From the NCBI GenBank assembly GCA_021826485.1, contig JAKAZX010000142.1, forward strand, positions 1 to 9,296: a stretch of DNA of 9,296 nt, written 5' to 3'. Numbering within the stretch: position 1 is the first letter of the stretch; each line of letters begins with the position of its first letter. Under the pieces are notes generated by a model. That model worked only from the letters and a program-made list of their open reading frames with translations, did not search any database and was not told where the DNA came from. Positions 1 to 7,628 of this stretch are shown here, in pieces. Origin of the DNA: Pseudomonadota bacterium. Its GTDB lineage: Bacteria > Pseudomonadota > Alphaproteobacteria > Acetobacterales > Acetobacteraceae. The translations under genes were made by a program, and so were the position numbers.

Positions 1-541
1 CCCGCGCCGCCAGCAGCGGCCGCAGCCGCCCGGCGAGCACCGCCCACAGACTGTCCAGCACCAGCGCAACCGCCAGGAACGTCACGCACAGCAGCACGAG
101 CTGCGGCCCCGCGGCACGGCCGGGGGAGACGAATTGCGGGAAGAACGCGCCGTAGAAGAACAGCGTCTTCGGGTTGGTCAGCGACACGAGGAGGCCGCGC
201 AGATAGATGTTGCGGCTGGAACGCGGCTGCGGCGCCACGCGCGTCAGGTCGAACGGGGCCGCCCGCCACTGCCGGATGCCCAGCAGCAGCAGATAGGCGA
301 CGCCGGCCCAGCGCAGCCAGCCCATCCACGCGCCCAGCCCGCCCAGCAGCGCCGTCATGCCGAGCGCCGTCAGCAGCAGTTGCGGCACCATCGCCGAGGC
401 GGTGCCCGCCAGCGTCAGCAGCCCGTAGCGGGTGCCGTAGGCGACGCTGTTGGCGACGATCAGGGCCACGTTCGGGCCGGGGATCAGCATCAGCACGGCG
501 GTCGCGAGCACGAAGGCGGCGTACAGGGCTGGGTCGATCAC
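1..541 (-). CDS. LysE/RhtB family amino-acid exporter (3' end beyond window)
   Basis: Inner-membrane exporter of the LysE/RhtB family, which expels amino acids or their derivatives; the substrate cannot be told from sequence. The 180 visible residues begin VIDPALYAAF (GTG start) and show the N-terminal family motif LIPGPN at residues 19-24, long hydrophobic stretches (about 5-20, 40-66, 73-90 and 145-170), and the conserved NPKTLFF at 123-129 followed by GAFFPQF. The family is usually about 200-210 residues, so only the last helix should be missing past base 1. The GTG start lies in GTGA, which overlaps the stop of the upstream protease by 4 bp. A GGAGA Shine-Dalgarno at 548-552 stands 6 nt before it, supporting this start. 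The two genes are probably translated together. Family assignment is firm; the ligand is unknown. Confidence 0.9.
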   Translation of the reverse strand, partial: MIDPALYAAFVLATAVLMLIPGPNVALIVANSVAYGTRYGLLTLAGTASAMVPQLLLTALGMTALLGGLGAWMGWLRWAGVAYLLLLGIRQWRAAPFDLTRVAPQPRSSRNIYLRGLLVSLTNPKTLFFYGAFFPQFVSPGRAAGPQLVLLCVTFLAVALVLDSLWAVLAGRLRPLLAAR

Positions 542-1254
542 GGCGCGTCTCCGCTGGTGGCGATCCATGCTTGCAGCGCCGCGGTGGCAACCGCAATGCC
601 GCCGCGCATGGCGATGAAGGCGGCGCTCTGGATGCCGGCCACCCGCCAGATGCCGTCCTTCCCCTGCACCAGCAGCGGCGCGCCGGAGGTGCCGTGGGTG
701 GCGGCGCAGTCGTGGCGGATGCGCACCCCGTCGGTCGCCAGCACGCGGCAGGCGGTATCGGCCTCGATCACCTCCTGCCGGTCCTGGTTGTAGCCGCCCA
801 GCATGGCGGGCGTGCCCGAGGCGGGCAGCGGGGCCAGTGCCAGCGGCACGGTGCCGATCGGCGCGGCCAGCGTCACCAGCGCGACATCGTGGCCCGGCGC
901 CAGGCGGTAGGAGGTGGCGATGGCGTGGCCGGTGAAGCCGCCATGCTGGTATTGCGATAGCACGTGCACCGTATCCGCCGGCACGAAATGGCCGACCCGC
1001 GGGTTCCACAGGCAATGCGCCGCGGTCAGCGCCGTCCGCCGGCCGATCAGAACGGCGGTGCAGCGGGCGACGCCGGGTATTTGCAGCCGTGCCAGCGCCG
1101 ACCAGGGCGGCACGGCGGGATCGACGAGCGCCCGCGCCTCCTGCGGCCCGAGTCCCGGCAGCGGGGCGGAGCCGAGCAGCAGCAGCGGCAGCAGATGCCA
1201 CAGCCGGAACCGGCGCCGGGGCTGGTTGGGGCGGGAGGATTCGAACCTCCGCAT
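538..1254 (-). CDS. Secreted trypsin-like serine protease (S1 family, V8-like)
   Basis: Predicted exported serine endopeptidase of 238 residues if begun at the ATG at 1254. A basic N-terminus (RRRFR at 13-17) and hydrophobic core (LWHLLPLLLLG, 18-28) resemble a signal peptide, with possible cleavage after ARA at 40-42. The catalytic triad is visible: His80 in LTAAHC, Asp123 in GHDVALVTL, Ser190 in HGTSGAP. Cys65/Cys81 flank the His as in the usual S1 disulfide, and Cys169/Cys183 could form a second. The specificity pocket cannot be assigned. The start is uncertain: the ATG lies 32 bases inside the upstream tRNA-Gln gene, no Shine-Dalgarno is visible, and the next in-frame ATG/GTG (the GTG codon for residue 48) would lose the signal peptide. 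A CTG start at residue 18 is another possibility. The gene is co-directional with tRNA-Gln and overlaps the downstream LysE-type exporter by 4 bp. Confidence 0.85.
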   Translation of the reverse strand: MRRFESSRPNQPRRRFRLWHLLPLLLLGSAPLPGLGPQEARALVDPAVPPWSALARLQIPGVARCTAVLIGRRTALTAAHCLWNPRVGHFVPADTVHVLSQYQHGGFTGHAIATSYRLAPGHDVALVTLAAPIGTVPLALAPLPASGTPAMLGGYNQDRQEVIEADTACRVLATDGVRIRHDCAATHGTSGAPLLVQGKDGIWRVAGIQSAAFIAMRGGIAVATAALQAWIATSGDAP

Positions 1255-1297
1255 GACGGAATCAAAATCCGTTGCCTTACCGCTTGGCGACGCCCCA
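1223..1297 (-). tRNA. tRNA-Gln (anticodon UUG)
   Basis: A 75-nt cloverleaf including an encoded CCA end (1223-1225). The acceptor arms TGGGGCG (1291-1297) and CGCCCCA (1227-1233) pair fully, with the U1-A72 pair typical of tRNA-Gln and discriminator A at 1226. The D arm is GCC/GGC. The anticodon stem ACGGA/TCCGT encloses the loop TTTTGAT, giving anticodon TTG, which reads CAA. The variable loop is CATGC, and the T stem GGAGG/CCTCC encloses TTCGAAT. A serine protease gene follows directly on the same strand with no visible terminator, so the tRNA may be processed from a longer transcript. Confidence 0.97.
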
Positions 1298-1319
1298 GCG
1301 GGTCTGCCGTGCATGCGGC

Positions 1320-1348
1320 TCATTAGGTCCGCCCGCGCGCCGCGGCAA
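1320..1348 (-). promoter_or_regulatory. Putative promoter of tRNA-Gln (and protease)
   Basis: Reading the minus strand, TTGCCGC (1348-1342) matches the alphaproteobacterial housekeeping -35 form TTGACGS at six of seven positions. After 14 nt comes CCTAATGA (1327-1320), a partial match to the -10 form GCTANAWC. Transcription would start near 1313, about 15 nt before the tRNA 5' end, a normal distance. The rest of the 116-nt divergent space (1298-1413) shows no convincing promoter for the plus-strand transporter operon. The -10 match is weak, so this is only a candidate. Confidence 0.4.
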
Positions 1349-1397
1349 GGCCGGATGCTTGCGCCCGGCGCCGAACCGATTGACAGTGCCGCGCCGT

Positions 1398-1408
1398 GGA
1401 GGAGGAAA
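1398..1408 (+). promoter_or_regulatory. Strong ribosome binding site of the binding-protein gene
   Basis: The purine tract GGAGGAGGAAA contains AGGAGG at 1400-1405, 8 nt before the ATG at 1414. It fixes the start there and argues against the in-frame GTG at 1396, which would lie in front of the tract and add six acidic and basic residues ahead of a clean signal peptide. It is the only strong Shine-Dalgarno seen in the liv operon. Confidence 0.85.
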
Positions 1409-1413
1409 CCCGC

Positions 1414-2625
1414 ATGCGCCGCATTGTCTTGCCCGCCGCCGCCGCGGCGTTCGTTGCACTTGCCCTGGCACCGCCGGCCGCACGGGCGCAGACCGGCCAG
1501 CCGCTCAAGGTCGCCGTGATCGAGGACCAGACCGGGCCGCTCCAGGCCTACGCGAAGCAGCTCATCACCGGCCTGAAGCTCGGGCTGGAATACGCGACGC
1601 ACGGCACCGACACGGTGGCCGGCCGCAAGCTCGAACTCATCGTCAAGGACAGCCAGACCAAGCCCGATCTCGGCCGCAGCCTGCTCGACGAGGCCTATGG
1701 CGACGACGGCGCGGAAATCGCGGTGGGCGGCACCAGTTCGGCCGTGGCGCTCGCCATGCTGCCGGTGGCGCAGGACCAGAAGAAGGTGTTCATCGTCTCC
1801 GGCGCGGTCGCCGACAGCATCACCGGCGCGAAATGGAACCGCTACATCTTCCGCGTCGATCGCAACTCCTCCCAGGATGCGATCTCGAATGCGCTGATCG
1901 TCGGCCATCCGGGCCTGTCGGTCGGCATGTTGGCGCAGGACTACGCCTTCGGCCGCGACGGCGTGGCGGCGTTCAAGCGCGCGCTGGCGCCGACCGGGGC
2001 GAAGGTGGTCGCCGAGGAATATGCCCCGCCGACCACCACCGACTTCACCGCGCCGATGCAGCGGCTGTTCGACGCGCTCGGCAAGGAACAGGGCGAGAAG
2101 GTGATCGCGGTGATCTGGGCCGGTGCCGACCCGATGGCCAAGCTCGCCGCGCTCGATCCCGGGCGGCTTGGCATCCGGCTCGGCACCGGCGGCAGCATCC
2201 TGCCGGTGCTGAAGGCCTACAACGCCATCCCGAGCCTGGAGGGGATGGAGGGCGCCACCTACTACTATTACGGGATTCCCAAGAACCCGGTGAATGACTG
2301 GCTGGTCGCCGAGCACCAGAAGCGGTTCGGCGAGCCGCCCGACTTCTTCACCGCGAACGGCATGTCGGTCGGCACCGCGCTGGTGACGGCCCTGGAAAAG
2401 ACCGGCGGCAAGACCGATGCGGAAACCCTGATCGCGGCGATGGAAGGCATGGCGTTCGAGACGCCGAAGGGCAAAATGGTGTTCCGCGCCGCCGACCATC
2501 AGGCGTTGCAGTCGATGTACGGCTTCCGCCTGCACCTCGACCCCGCCCAGCCCTGGGCGGTGCCGGTGCTGACGCGCGAACTCACCATCGAGGACATGAA
2601 CATCCCCGTCGAGAACACGCGCTGA
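1414..2625 (+). CDS. livK: HAAT-family ABC transporter substrate-binding protein (LivK-like)
   Basis: Periplasmic binding protein that delivers a branched-chain amino acid or similar ligand to the LivHMGF importer encoded downstream. It has 403 residues. Residues 1-25 form a Sec signal peptide (MRR, then an Ala/Val/Leu core) ending ARA before Gln26. The mature protein is a type I periplasmic fold (Leu/Ile/Val-binding domain): first strand LKVAVIEDQTGPL at 31-43, ligand-loop GGTSSAVALA at 105-114, then VAQDQKKVFIVSGA, YIFRVDRNSSQDA (144-156), and a hinge/second lobe with YAFGRDG (177-183). No cysteine is present. Binding proteins of this family may carry amides, aromatic acids or other small carboxylates, so the ligand should not be assumed to be leucine. 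The ATG is chosen from the AGGAGG site. livG follows after 5 nt. Confidence 0.9.
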   Translation: MRRIVLPAAAAAFVALALAPPAARAQTGQPLKVAVIEDQTGPLQAYAKQLITGLKLGLEYATHGTDTVAGRKLELIVKDSQTKPDLGRSLLDEAYGDDGAEIAVGGTSSAVALAMLPVAQDQKKVFIVSGAVADSITGAKWNRYIFRVDRNSSQDAISNALIVGHPGLSVGMLAQDYAFGRDGVAAFKRALAPTGAKVVAEEYAPPTTTDFTAPMQRLFDALGKEQGEKVIAVIWAGADPMAKLAALDPGRLGIRLGTGGSILPVLKAYNAIPSLEGMEGATYYYYGIPKNPVNDWLVAEHQKRFGEPPDFFTANGMSVGTALVTALEKTGGKTDAETLIAAMEGMAFETPKGKMVFRAADHQALQSMYGFRLHLDPAQPWAVPVLTRELTIEDMNIPVENTR

Positions 2626-2630
2626 CCGCA

Positions 2631-3384
2631 TTGGACGCGGTGCTGGAAACCCGCAGCCTGACCGTCCGCTTCGGCGGCCAAGCCGCGGTCGATGGCGTCA
2701 CCTGCGCGTTCCACCGCGGCACGCTGACCGCGATCGTGGGGCCGAACGGCGCCGGCAAGACGACGTATTTCAACCTGATCTCCGGCCAGTTGCGGGCGAC
2801 CGCGGGGGACGTGTTCCTCAGCGGGGCGCGCATCACCACCCTCCCCGCCTCCCGCCGCGCCCGCCGCGGGCTGGGCCGGGCGTTCCAGTTGACCAATCTG
2901 TTCCCCGATCTTTCGGTGCTGGAGAACGTGCGCCTCGCCGTGCAGGCGCAGGCGGGGATCGGCCTCGACTTCCTCGGCCTCGCGGCGCGCCACACGGCGC
3001 TGCACGACCGCGCGATGGCGGTGCTGGAACGGGTCAATCTGGCCTCCCGCGCCGCCGTCCCGGCGGCGGCGCTGAGCCACGGTGACCAGCGCAAGCTGGA
3101 AGTCGCCATCCTGCTCGCGATGCAGCCGCGCATCTTCATGTTCGATGAGCCGACGGCGGGCATGAGCGTCGATGAGGTGCCGGTGATCCTGGATCTGATC
3201 GAGGCGATCAGGCAGGACCGCGACCGCACGATCCTGCTGGTCGAGCACAAGATGGACGTGGTGCGGCGGCTGGCGGACCGCGTCATCGTGCTGCACCAGG
3301 GCCGCCTCGCGGCCGACGGCGCGCCGGAGGATGTCGTTGCCTCCGCCGTGGTGCAGGAGGCGTATCTGGGCGTGCGTGCCGGCG

Positions 3385-3392
<8 letters not shown>
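2631..3392 (+). CDS. livG: Branched-chain amino acid ABC transporter ATP-binding protein LivG
   Basis: One of two ATPases that drive the LivHM channel from the cytoplasmic side. From the TTG start it has 253 residues, normal for LivG. Visible motifs are Walker A GPNGAGKTT (37-45), Q-loop Gln86 in RAFQLTNLF, the ABC signature LSHGDQRKLE (148-157), Walker B IFMFDEPTAGM with Asp172 and Glu173, and H-switch His206 in LLVEHKMDVV. The stretch AGMSVDEVPVI after Walker B is LivG-like. The start is uncertain: TTG at 2631 gives MDAVLETRSL, whereas GTG at 2640 gives MLETRSL. Neither has a good Shine-Dalgarno, which fits coupling to the binding-protein gene ending at 2625. The 3' end overlaps livF by 8 bp. 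Confidence 0.93.
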
Positions 3393-4109
<717 letters not shown>

Positions 4110-4113
<4 letters not shown>

Positions 4114-5087
4114 GGCGGCTGCGCCAGGACTGGCCGGCGCTGGCGCTGGCCCCCGCCGTCGCGCTGCTGGCGCTGCCGGTGATGGACCTGCCGACCTGGA
4201 TCGCGCTCACCGCGGCCGGTGCGGCGATGGGCATGATGCTGTTCCTGATGGCGGCCGGCCTGACGCTGATCTTCGGCCTGATGGACGTGCTGAACTTCGC
4301 CCACGGCGCGTTCATCACGCTCGGCGCCTATGTCGCTGCGAGCGTGATGGGCGCGCTCGCGTCCTGGGTGGGCGCCGACGATCTGGCGCGCAACCTCGCC
4401 GCCCTGGCGGTCGCCGTGCTCGCCGCCGCGGCGGCGGCCGGCGCGGCGGGGCTGGTGTTCGAGCGCGGCATCATCCGCCGCGTCTACGGCGCGCATCTGC
4501 AACAGATCCTGATCACCGTGGGCGGCATGATCGTCGCCGAGCAACTGATCCTGGCGGCGTGGGGCGCGCAGCCGGTGCAGGTGGGCAAGCCGGTCACGCT
4601 GCGCGGCAGCTTCGTGCTGGCCGGCGCGGCGGTGGAGAAATACCGGCTGGTGGCGGTGGCGCTCGGCCTGCTGGTGTTCGCGGCCATGCAGCTCACGCTG
4701 AACCGCACGCGGATCGGCCTGCTGGTGCGTGCCGGGGTGGAAAACCGCGAGATGGTGGAGGCGCTGGGCTATCGCATCCGCCGCCTGTTCATCGGCGTGT
4801 TCGTCGCCGGCACCGCGCTGGCCGGCATCGGCGGCGTCATGTGGGCGGTCTATCAGGAACTGGTGACGGCAGCGGTCGGCGCCGACATGACCATCCTGGT
4901 GTTCATCGTGGTCATCATCGGCGGCCTCGGCTCGGTCGGCGGCTGCTTCGCCGGCGCCGTGCTGGTCGGGCTGACCACCAATTACATCGGCTTCCTGGCG
5001 CCGAAACTGGCCCTCGGCAGCAACATCGCGCTGATGGTGCTGGTGCTGCTGTGGCGCCCGCGCGGCCTGCTGCCGCTGGCCCGCTGA
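4110..5087 (+). CDS. livH: Branched-chain amino acid ABC transporter permease LivH
   Basis: Inner-membrane permease subunit, 325 residues, strongly hydrophobic with about eight membrane segments. LivH-type motifs are GLTLIFGLMDVLNFAHGAF (50-68), the cytoplasmic coupling loop around RAGVENREMVEALGYRI (207-223) that contacts the ATPases, and IIGGLGSVGGCFAGAVLVG (269-287). The C-terminus LLWRPRGLLPL is typical of the family. It pairs with LivM to form the translocation path. Its ATG overlaps the livF stop as ATGA, and its own stop shares one base with the livM start (TGATG). No strong Shine-Dalgarno is visible, so translational coupling is likely. Confidence 0.94.
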
Positions 5088-6160
5088 TGCGCGCGCTGCT
5101 GCACCGCCACGTGCTGTCCGGCGACCGGCCCGGCCATCCGGCGGTCACGGCGCTGCTGATCCTGCTGCTGCTGGCGCTGCTGGTGGTGCCGTTCGCGGTG
5201 CCGGGTACCAAGTCGATGGCGGCGGCCTCGCGCATCGCCATCCTCGCGGTGCTGGCCGGCAGCTACGACATCGCGCTGGGCTATACCGGCATCGTCTCGC
5301 TCGCCCACGCCATGTTCTTCGCCATCGGCGCCTACGCGGTGGCGATCCCGCTGGCCGGCGGCTGGGTGGGCTGGGGGGCGATCGGCCTCGGCATGGCCGC
5401 GGGCGCGGTGCTGGCCGCCGCGATCGCCGCCGCCATCACGCTGCTCAGCCTGCGGGTGCAGACCATCTTCTTCTCCATGATCACGCTCGCCGTGGCGTCC
5501 TTCGCGCAGGTGCTGGCGACGCAGTTGCGCGGCCTGACCGGGGGGGAGGATGGGCTGAGCTTCTCCCTGCCCGCCGCCCTCAGCCCATCGTTCCACCTGC
5601 TGCCCGGCCGCGTGCTGGGGGTGCGGGTGGATGGCCGGCTGCTGACCTACTACCTGATCCTGCTGGCGGCGCTGCTGCTGTTCCTGCTGATGCTGCGCAT
5701 CGTCAACTCGCCGTTCGGCCGCGTGCTGCTGGCGATCCGCGAAAACGCCTTCCGGGCGGAGGCGCTGGGCTTCCGCGTGATCGTCTATCGCACGCTGGCG
5801 AGCGCACTCGCCGCCGCCATCGCGGCGCTGGCCGGCGGGCTGATGGCGGTACTGCTGCGCTATAACGGTCCGGACGCGACGCTGTCGTTCTCGGTGATGG
5901 TGGATATCCTGCTGATGGTGGTGATCGGCGGCATGGGCACGCTCTACGGCCCGGCGCTTGGGGCAGCGGTGATCGTGCTGGCGGAATACTATCTGCAACC
6001 GGCGTTGCAGGGGCTGGCCGATGCGCTCGTCGGCATCCCGGTGCTGCCGGCGCTGTTCAACCCGGACCGCTGGCTGCTGTGGCTCGGCCTGCTGTTCGTC
6101 GGCTTCGTCTATTTCCTGCCCGCCGGGATCGTCGGCAGCCTGCGCCGCCGGCGGGGCTAG
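5087..6160 (+). CDS. livM: Branched-chain amino acid ABC transporter permease LivM
   Basis: Second permease subunit, 357 residues. After a short basic N-terminus come multiple membrane helices (about 20-39, 48-65, 69-90, 97-121, 126-146, 187-205, 235-257, 270-300 and 328-348). LivM hallmarks are LGYTGIVSLAHAMFFAIGAY (64-83), TGGEDGL (151-157), the coupling loop SPFGRVLLAIRENAFRAEALG (208-228) and VVIGGMGTLYGPALGA (278-293). The start ATG at 5087 uses the last base of the livH stop. The same frame stays open far upstream through livH, but that stretch is a high-GC shadow of LivH. The stop TAG shares CTAG with the stop of the convergent dioxygenase gene, leaving no spacer between the two operons. 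Confidence 0.94.
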   Translation: MRALLHRHVLSGDRPGHPAVTALLILLLLALLVVPFAVPGTKSMAAASRIAILAVLAGSYDIALGYTGIVSLAHAMFFAIGAYAVAIPLAGGWVGWGAIGLGMAAGAVLAAAIAAAITLLSLRVQTIFFSMITLAVASFAQVLATQLRGLTGGEDGLSFSLPAALSPSFHLLPGRVLGVRVDGRLLTYYLILLAALLLFLLMLRIVNSPFGRVLLAIRENAFRAEALGFRVIVYRTLASALAAAIAALAGGLMAVLLRYNGPDATLSFSVMVDILLMVVIGGMGTLYGPALGAAVIVLAEYYLQPALQGLADALVGIPVLPALFNPDRWLLWLGLLFVGFVYFLPAGIVGSLRRRRG

Positions 6161-6178
6161 GCTGCGCCGCCGCGCAGG
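6139..6178. terminator. Possible hairpin at the convergent liv/dioxygenase gene ends
   Basis: CCTGCGC (6139-6145) pairs perfectly with GCGCAGG (6172-6178), and GGCGG (6150-6154) with CCGCC (6167-6171), leaving a 4-nt bulge and a 12-nt loop that contains the shared CTAG stops. It lies where a two-way terminator would be expected. Neither side has a T-tract, and such pairing arises easily in G+C-rich coding DNA, so this is weak. Confidence 0.25.
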
Positions 6179-7116
6179 GCGGCCAACTTGCGCTCGAAAT
6201 GCGCGCCGGAGGTGATCGGCGGATGCAGCGGGGCGCCGCAGCCCGGCAGCGCCGCGATCTCGGCGTGCCAGTTCGGCTGATGGAAGAACGCGATCGACTG
6301 GCGCGGCTGATGCGCCCGCTCCGGCGGCGGGTTGAGCACCCGGTGCAGGGTGGAAACCCAGCGCCCGTTGGTCCATTGCGCCATCAGGTCGCCGATATTG
6401 ACGATGAAGGCATCCGCCGGCGCGACCACATCGCGCCAAGCGCCATCGCGGTCGCACACCTGCAACCCGCCCGGGTTGTCGCCGGGGTGCAGGATGGTCA
6501 GGCTGCCGAAATCGGTGTGTGCCCCGGCGCGCAACTGCCCGGCGGCGGCGGCCACCGGCTGCGGCGGGTAGAACTGCACGGAAAGCCCGGTGATGTGCCG
6601 GTCGATGCGCGGCAGGAAATAGTCGGCCGGCAGATCGAGCGCGACTGCGAAGGCGGCCATCAGCGTGCCAGCGAGCCCCTCCATCGCGGCGTAGTAGGCG
6701 ACCCACGCATCACGGAACCCGGCCGGCCGGTCGGGCCAGCGGGCCGGCGCGAAATACGGCGCCTCCTCGGGCGAGGCGTCGGGCGGCGCGACCGGCGGGC
6801 CGATCGAGAAACCCTCCTTCCAGTCCGGCACCGGTGCGGCGCCGGCGGTGAGCGTTTCGGCGAGGTAGGACTGGCGCGGGCCGGTCCAGCCGTGGATGTG
6901 CCCCGGCCCGAGCGCGAGAGGCTGCTTCGCCGTCGTCGGCTGGGCGAAGAAGGCGGCCGACACGTCATGCATCCGCCGGATCAGCGCCGCCGGCACGCCG
7001 TGGCCGGCGACCACCAGGAAGCCGATGTCCCGGCACGCCGCATCCAGCCGGCGGGCGAAGGCGGCGCGGTCGCTGCCGTGAAAGTCAGCCAGGCACAGCA
7101 GGGGCACCCGGTTCAT
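6157..7116 (-). CDS. Isopenicillin-N-synthase-like 2-oxoglutarate/Fe(II) dioxygenase
   Basis: Cytosolic non-haem iron oxygenase of 319 residues. The N-terminal dioxygenase domain (about 4-115) includes RDIGFLVVAGHGVP (29-42). The catalytic jelly-roll (about 175-280) carries the iron ligands His200 and Asp202 in AHTDFGSLTIL and His258 in STLHRVLNP, and the 2-oxoglutarate carboxylate pair Arg272/Ser274 in RQSIAFF. NIGDLMAQWTNGRW (240-253) is also characteristic. These residues indicate an active enzyme that would couple 2-oxoglutarate decarboxylation to oxidation of a small molecule; the substrate is unknown. Bacterial relatives are often left unnamed, so IPNS activity itself should not be inferred. 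The ATG overlaps the stop of the DUF2442 gene (ATGA), with no separate Shine-Dalgarno. At the 3' end it converges on livM with a 4-bp overlap. Confidence 0.92.
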   Translation of the reverse strand: MNRVPLLCLADFHGSDRAAFARRLDAACRDIGFLVVAGHGVPAALIRRMHDVSAAFFAQPTTAKQPLALGPGHIHGWTGPRQSYLAETLTAGAAPVPDWKEGFSIGPPVAPPDASPEEAPYFAPARWPDRPAGFRDAWVAYYAAMEGLAGTLMAAFAVALDLPADYFLPRIDRHITGLSVQFYPPQPVAAAAGQLRAGAHTDFGSLTILHPGDNPGGLQVCDRDGAWRDVVAPADAFIVNIGDLMAQWTNGRWVSTLHRVLNPPPERAHQPRQSIAFFHQPNWHAEIAALPGCGAPLHPPITSGAHFERKLAALRGGAA

Positions 7117-7394
7117 TCAGCGGCATCACGGCGCGGCGCTGCCGGACGGCCGGCCCCGCGTTCGGTCAGATCGCCCCGCCCCGCCAGCAGGCCGGCGACC
7201 GAAATATCCTCATCGAGTTCATCCCAATGCAGCCCGGCCCCGCCCCCGCTCATTGCCACCGCCGCGCGCTGTTGCGCGGAGGCATGCAGCAGGCGGGGGA
7301 ACCACGCCAACGGCACGCCGAGCGTCCGCCCGTCGGCGAGGTCCACCCACATGCTCGCATCGTCAAAGCGCACGGCCGTCGCCGAAATATTCAT
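7113..7394 (-). CDS. DUF2442 domain protein
   Basis: Small protein of 93 residues matching the DUF2442 pattern: a short beta-rich N-terminus (ISATAVRFDDASMWVDLADGR up to 23), VPLAWFPRLLHAS at 27-39, and GLHWDELDEDISVAGLLAG at 54-72. The tail after 73 (charged, Pro/Arg/Ala-rich) lies outside the domain. Function is not established. DUF2442 genes are commonly found beside DUF4160 genes, as here, and the pair has the layout of a toxin-antitoxin module, but that role is inference. The ATG at 7394 is preceded by GGAGG (7401-7405) with a 6-nt gap, lying inside the upstream DUF4160 gene, so the two overlap by 32 bp. The stop overlaps the dioxygenase start. Confidence 0.85.
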   Translation of the reverse strand: MNISATAVRFDDASMWVDLADGRTLGVPLAWFPRLLHASAQQRAAVAMSGGGAGLHWDELDEDISVAGLLAGRGDLTERGAGRPAAPRRDAAE

Positions 7395-7617
7395 TCCATG
7401 CCTCCGTGAACCTGTCCGAATGCCGCGCTACCGCAAGTTCGATCTGGCTCAGTGCGCGCGGGTCGAAACCCCGGCTGGTTGCAAGGGTGACTGGACGAAG
7501 CCAGAACTTCGCCAGCCCTCCGCCCCGCCTGACATGGATATGGGGCGGCTCGCGCGGGTCACCCTCATTACTGAAGAAGAAGAATGTGAAGCCCGTCTCA
7601 CGCAGGGTCACGGGCAT
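7363..7617 (-). CDS. DUF4160 domain protein
   Basis: Small protein of 84 residues with the core DUF4160 signature EPPHIHV (23-29), preceded by the hydrophobic strand FTFFFFSNE (10-18) and followed by AKFWLRPVTLA (36-46) and a C-terminal helix (about 54-77) ending NEYFGDG. The two histidines of HIH are the family's most conserved feature, but no activity is established. It starts 11 nt after the infC stop. A Shine-Dalgarno AGGGG (7624-7628), directly next to that stop, precedes the ATG at 7617, so it is probably on the infC transcript. It overlaps the DUF2442 gene by 32 bp. The pairing resembles a small two-gene module, perhaps toxin-antitoxin; this is a guess from layout only. Confidence 0.87.
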   Translation of the reverse strand: MPVTLRETGFTFFFFSNEGDPREPPHIHVRRGGGLAKFWLRPVTLATSRGFDPRALSQIELAVARHSDRFTEAWNEYFGDGRAL

Positions 7618-7628
7618 CGCATTCCCCT

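Noticed and set aside
134..960. Plus-strand open frames (219 and 129 codons) at the left end
   Set aside because: They are antisense to the LysE-type exporter and the protease, both of which have clear family motifs.
1223..1297. tRNA-Gln as an attachment site for an integrated element
   Set aside because: No integrase gene or direct repeat of the tRNA 3' end was seen in the window, and both flanks look like ordinary chromosome.
1380..1385. Perfect TTGACA on the plus strand before the binding-protein gene
   Set aside because: A -10 box at normal spacing would fall in the Shine-Dalgarno (AGGAAA at 1403-1408) and put the transcript start at the start codon, so it is unlikely to be a working -35 element for this gene.
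1396..1413. Alternative GTG start for the binding protein six codons upstream
   Set aside because: The GTG abuts the Shine-Dalgarno of the downstream ATG, and the extra residues would precede a normal signal peptide.
538..2631. A 697-codon open frame on the minus strand running from opposite the binding-protein gene through the tRNA into the protease
   Set aside because: Only the last ~238 codons are protein-like (catalytic triad, signal peptide). The rest is antisense to livK and to tRNA-Gln, and is an effect of high G+C.
4982..6706. A 574-codon open frame on the minus strand opposite livM
   Set aside because: Composition is rich in Arg, Gln, His and Ala with no recognisable domain, and it lies antisense to a clear LivM gene and overlaps the real dioxygenase frame.
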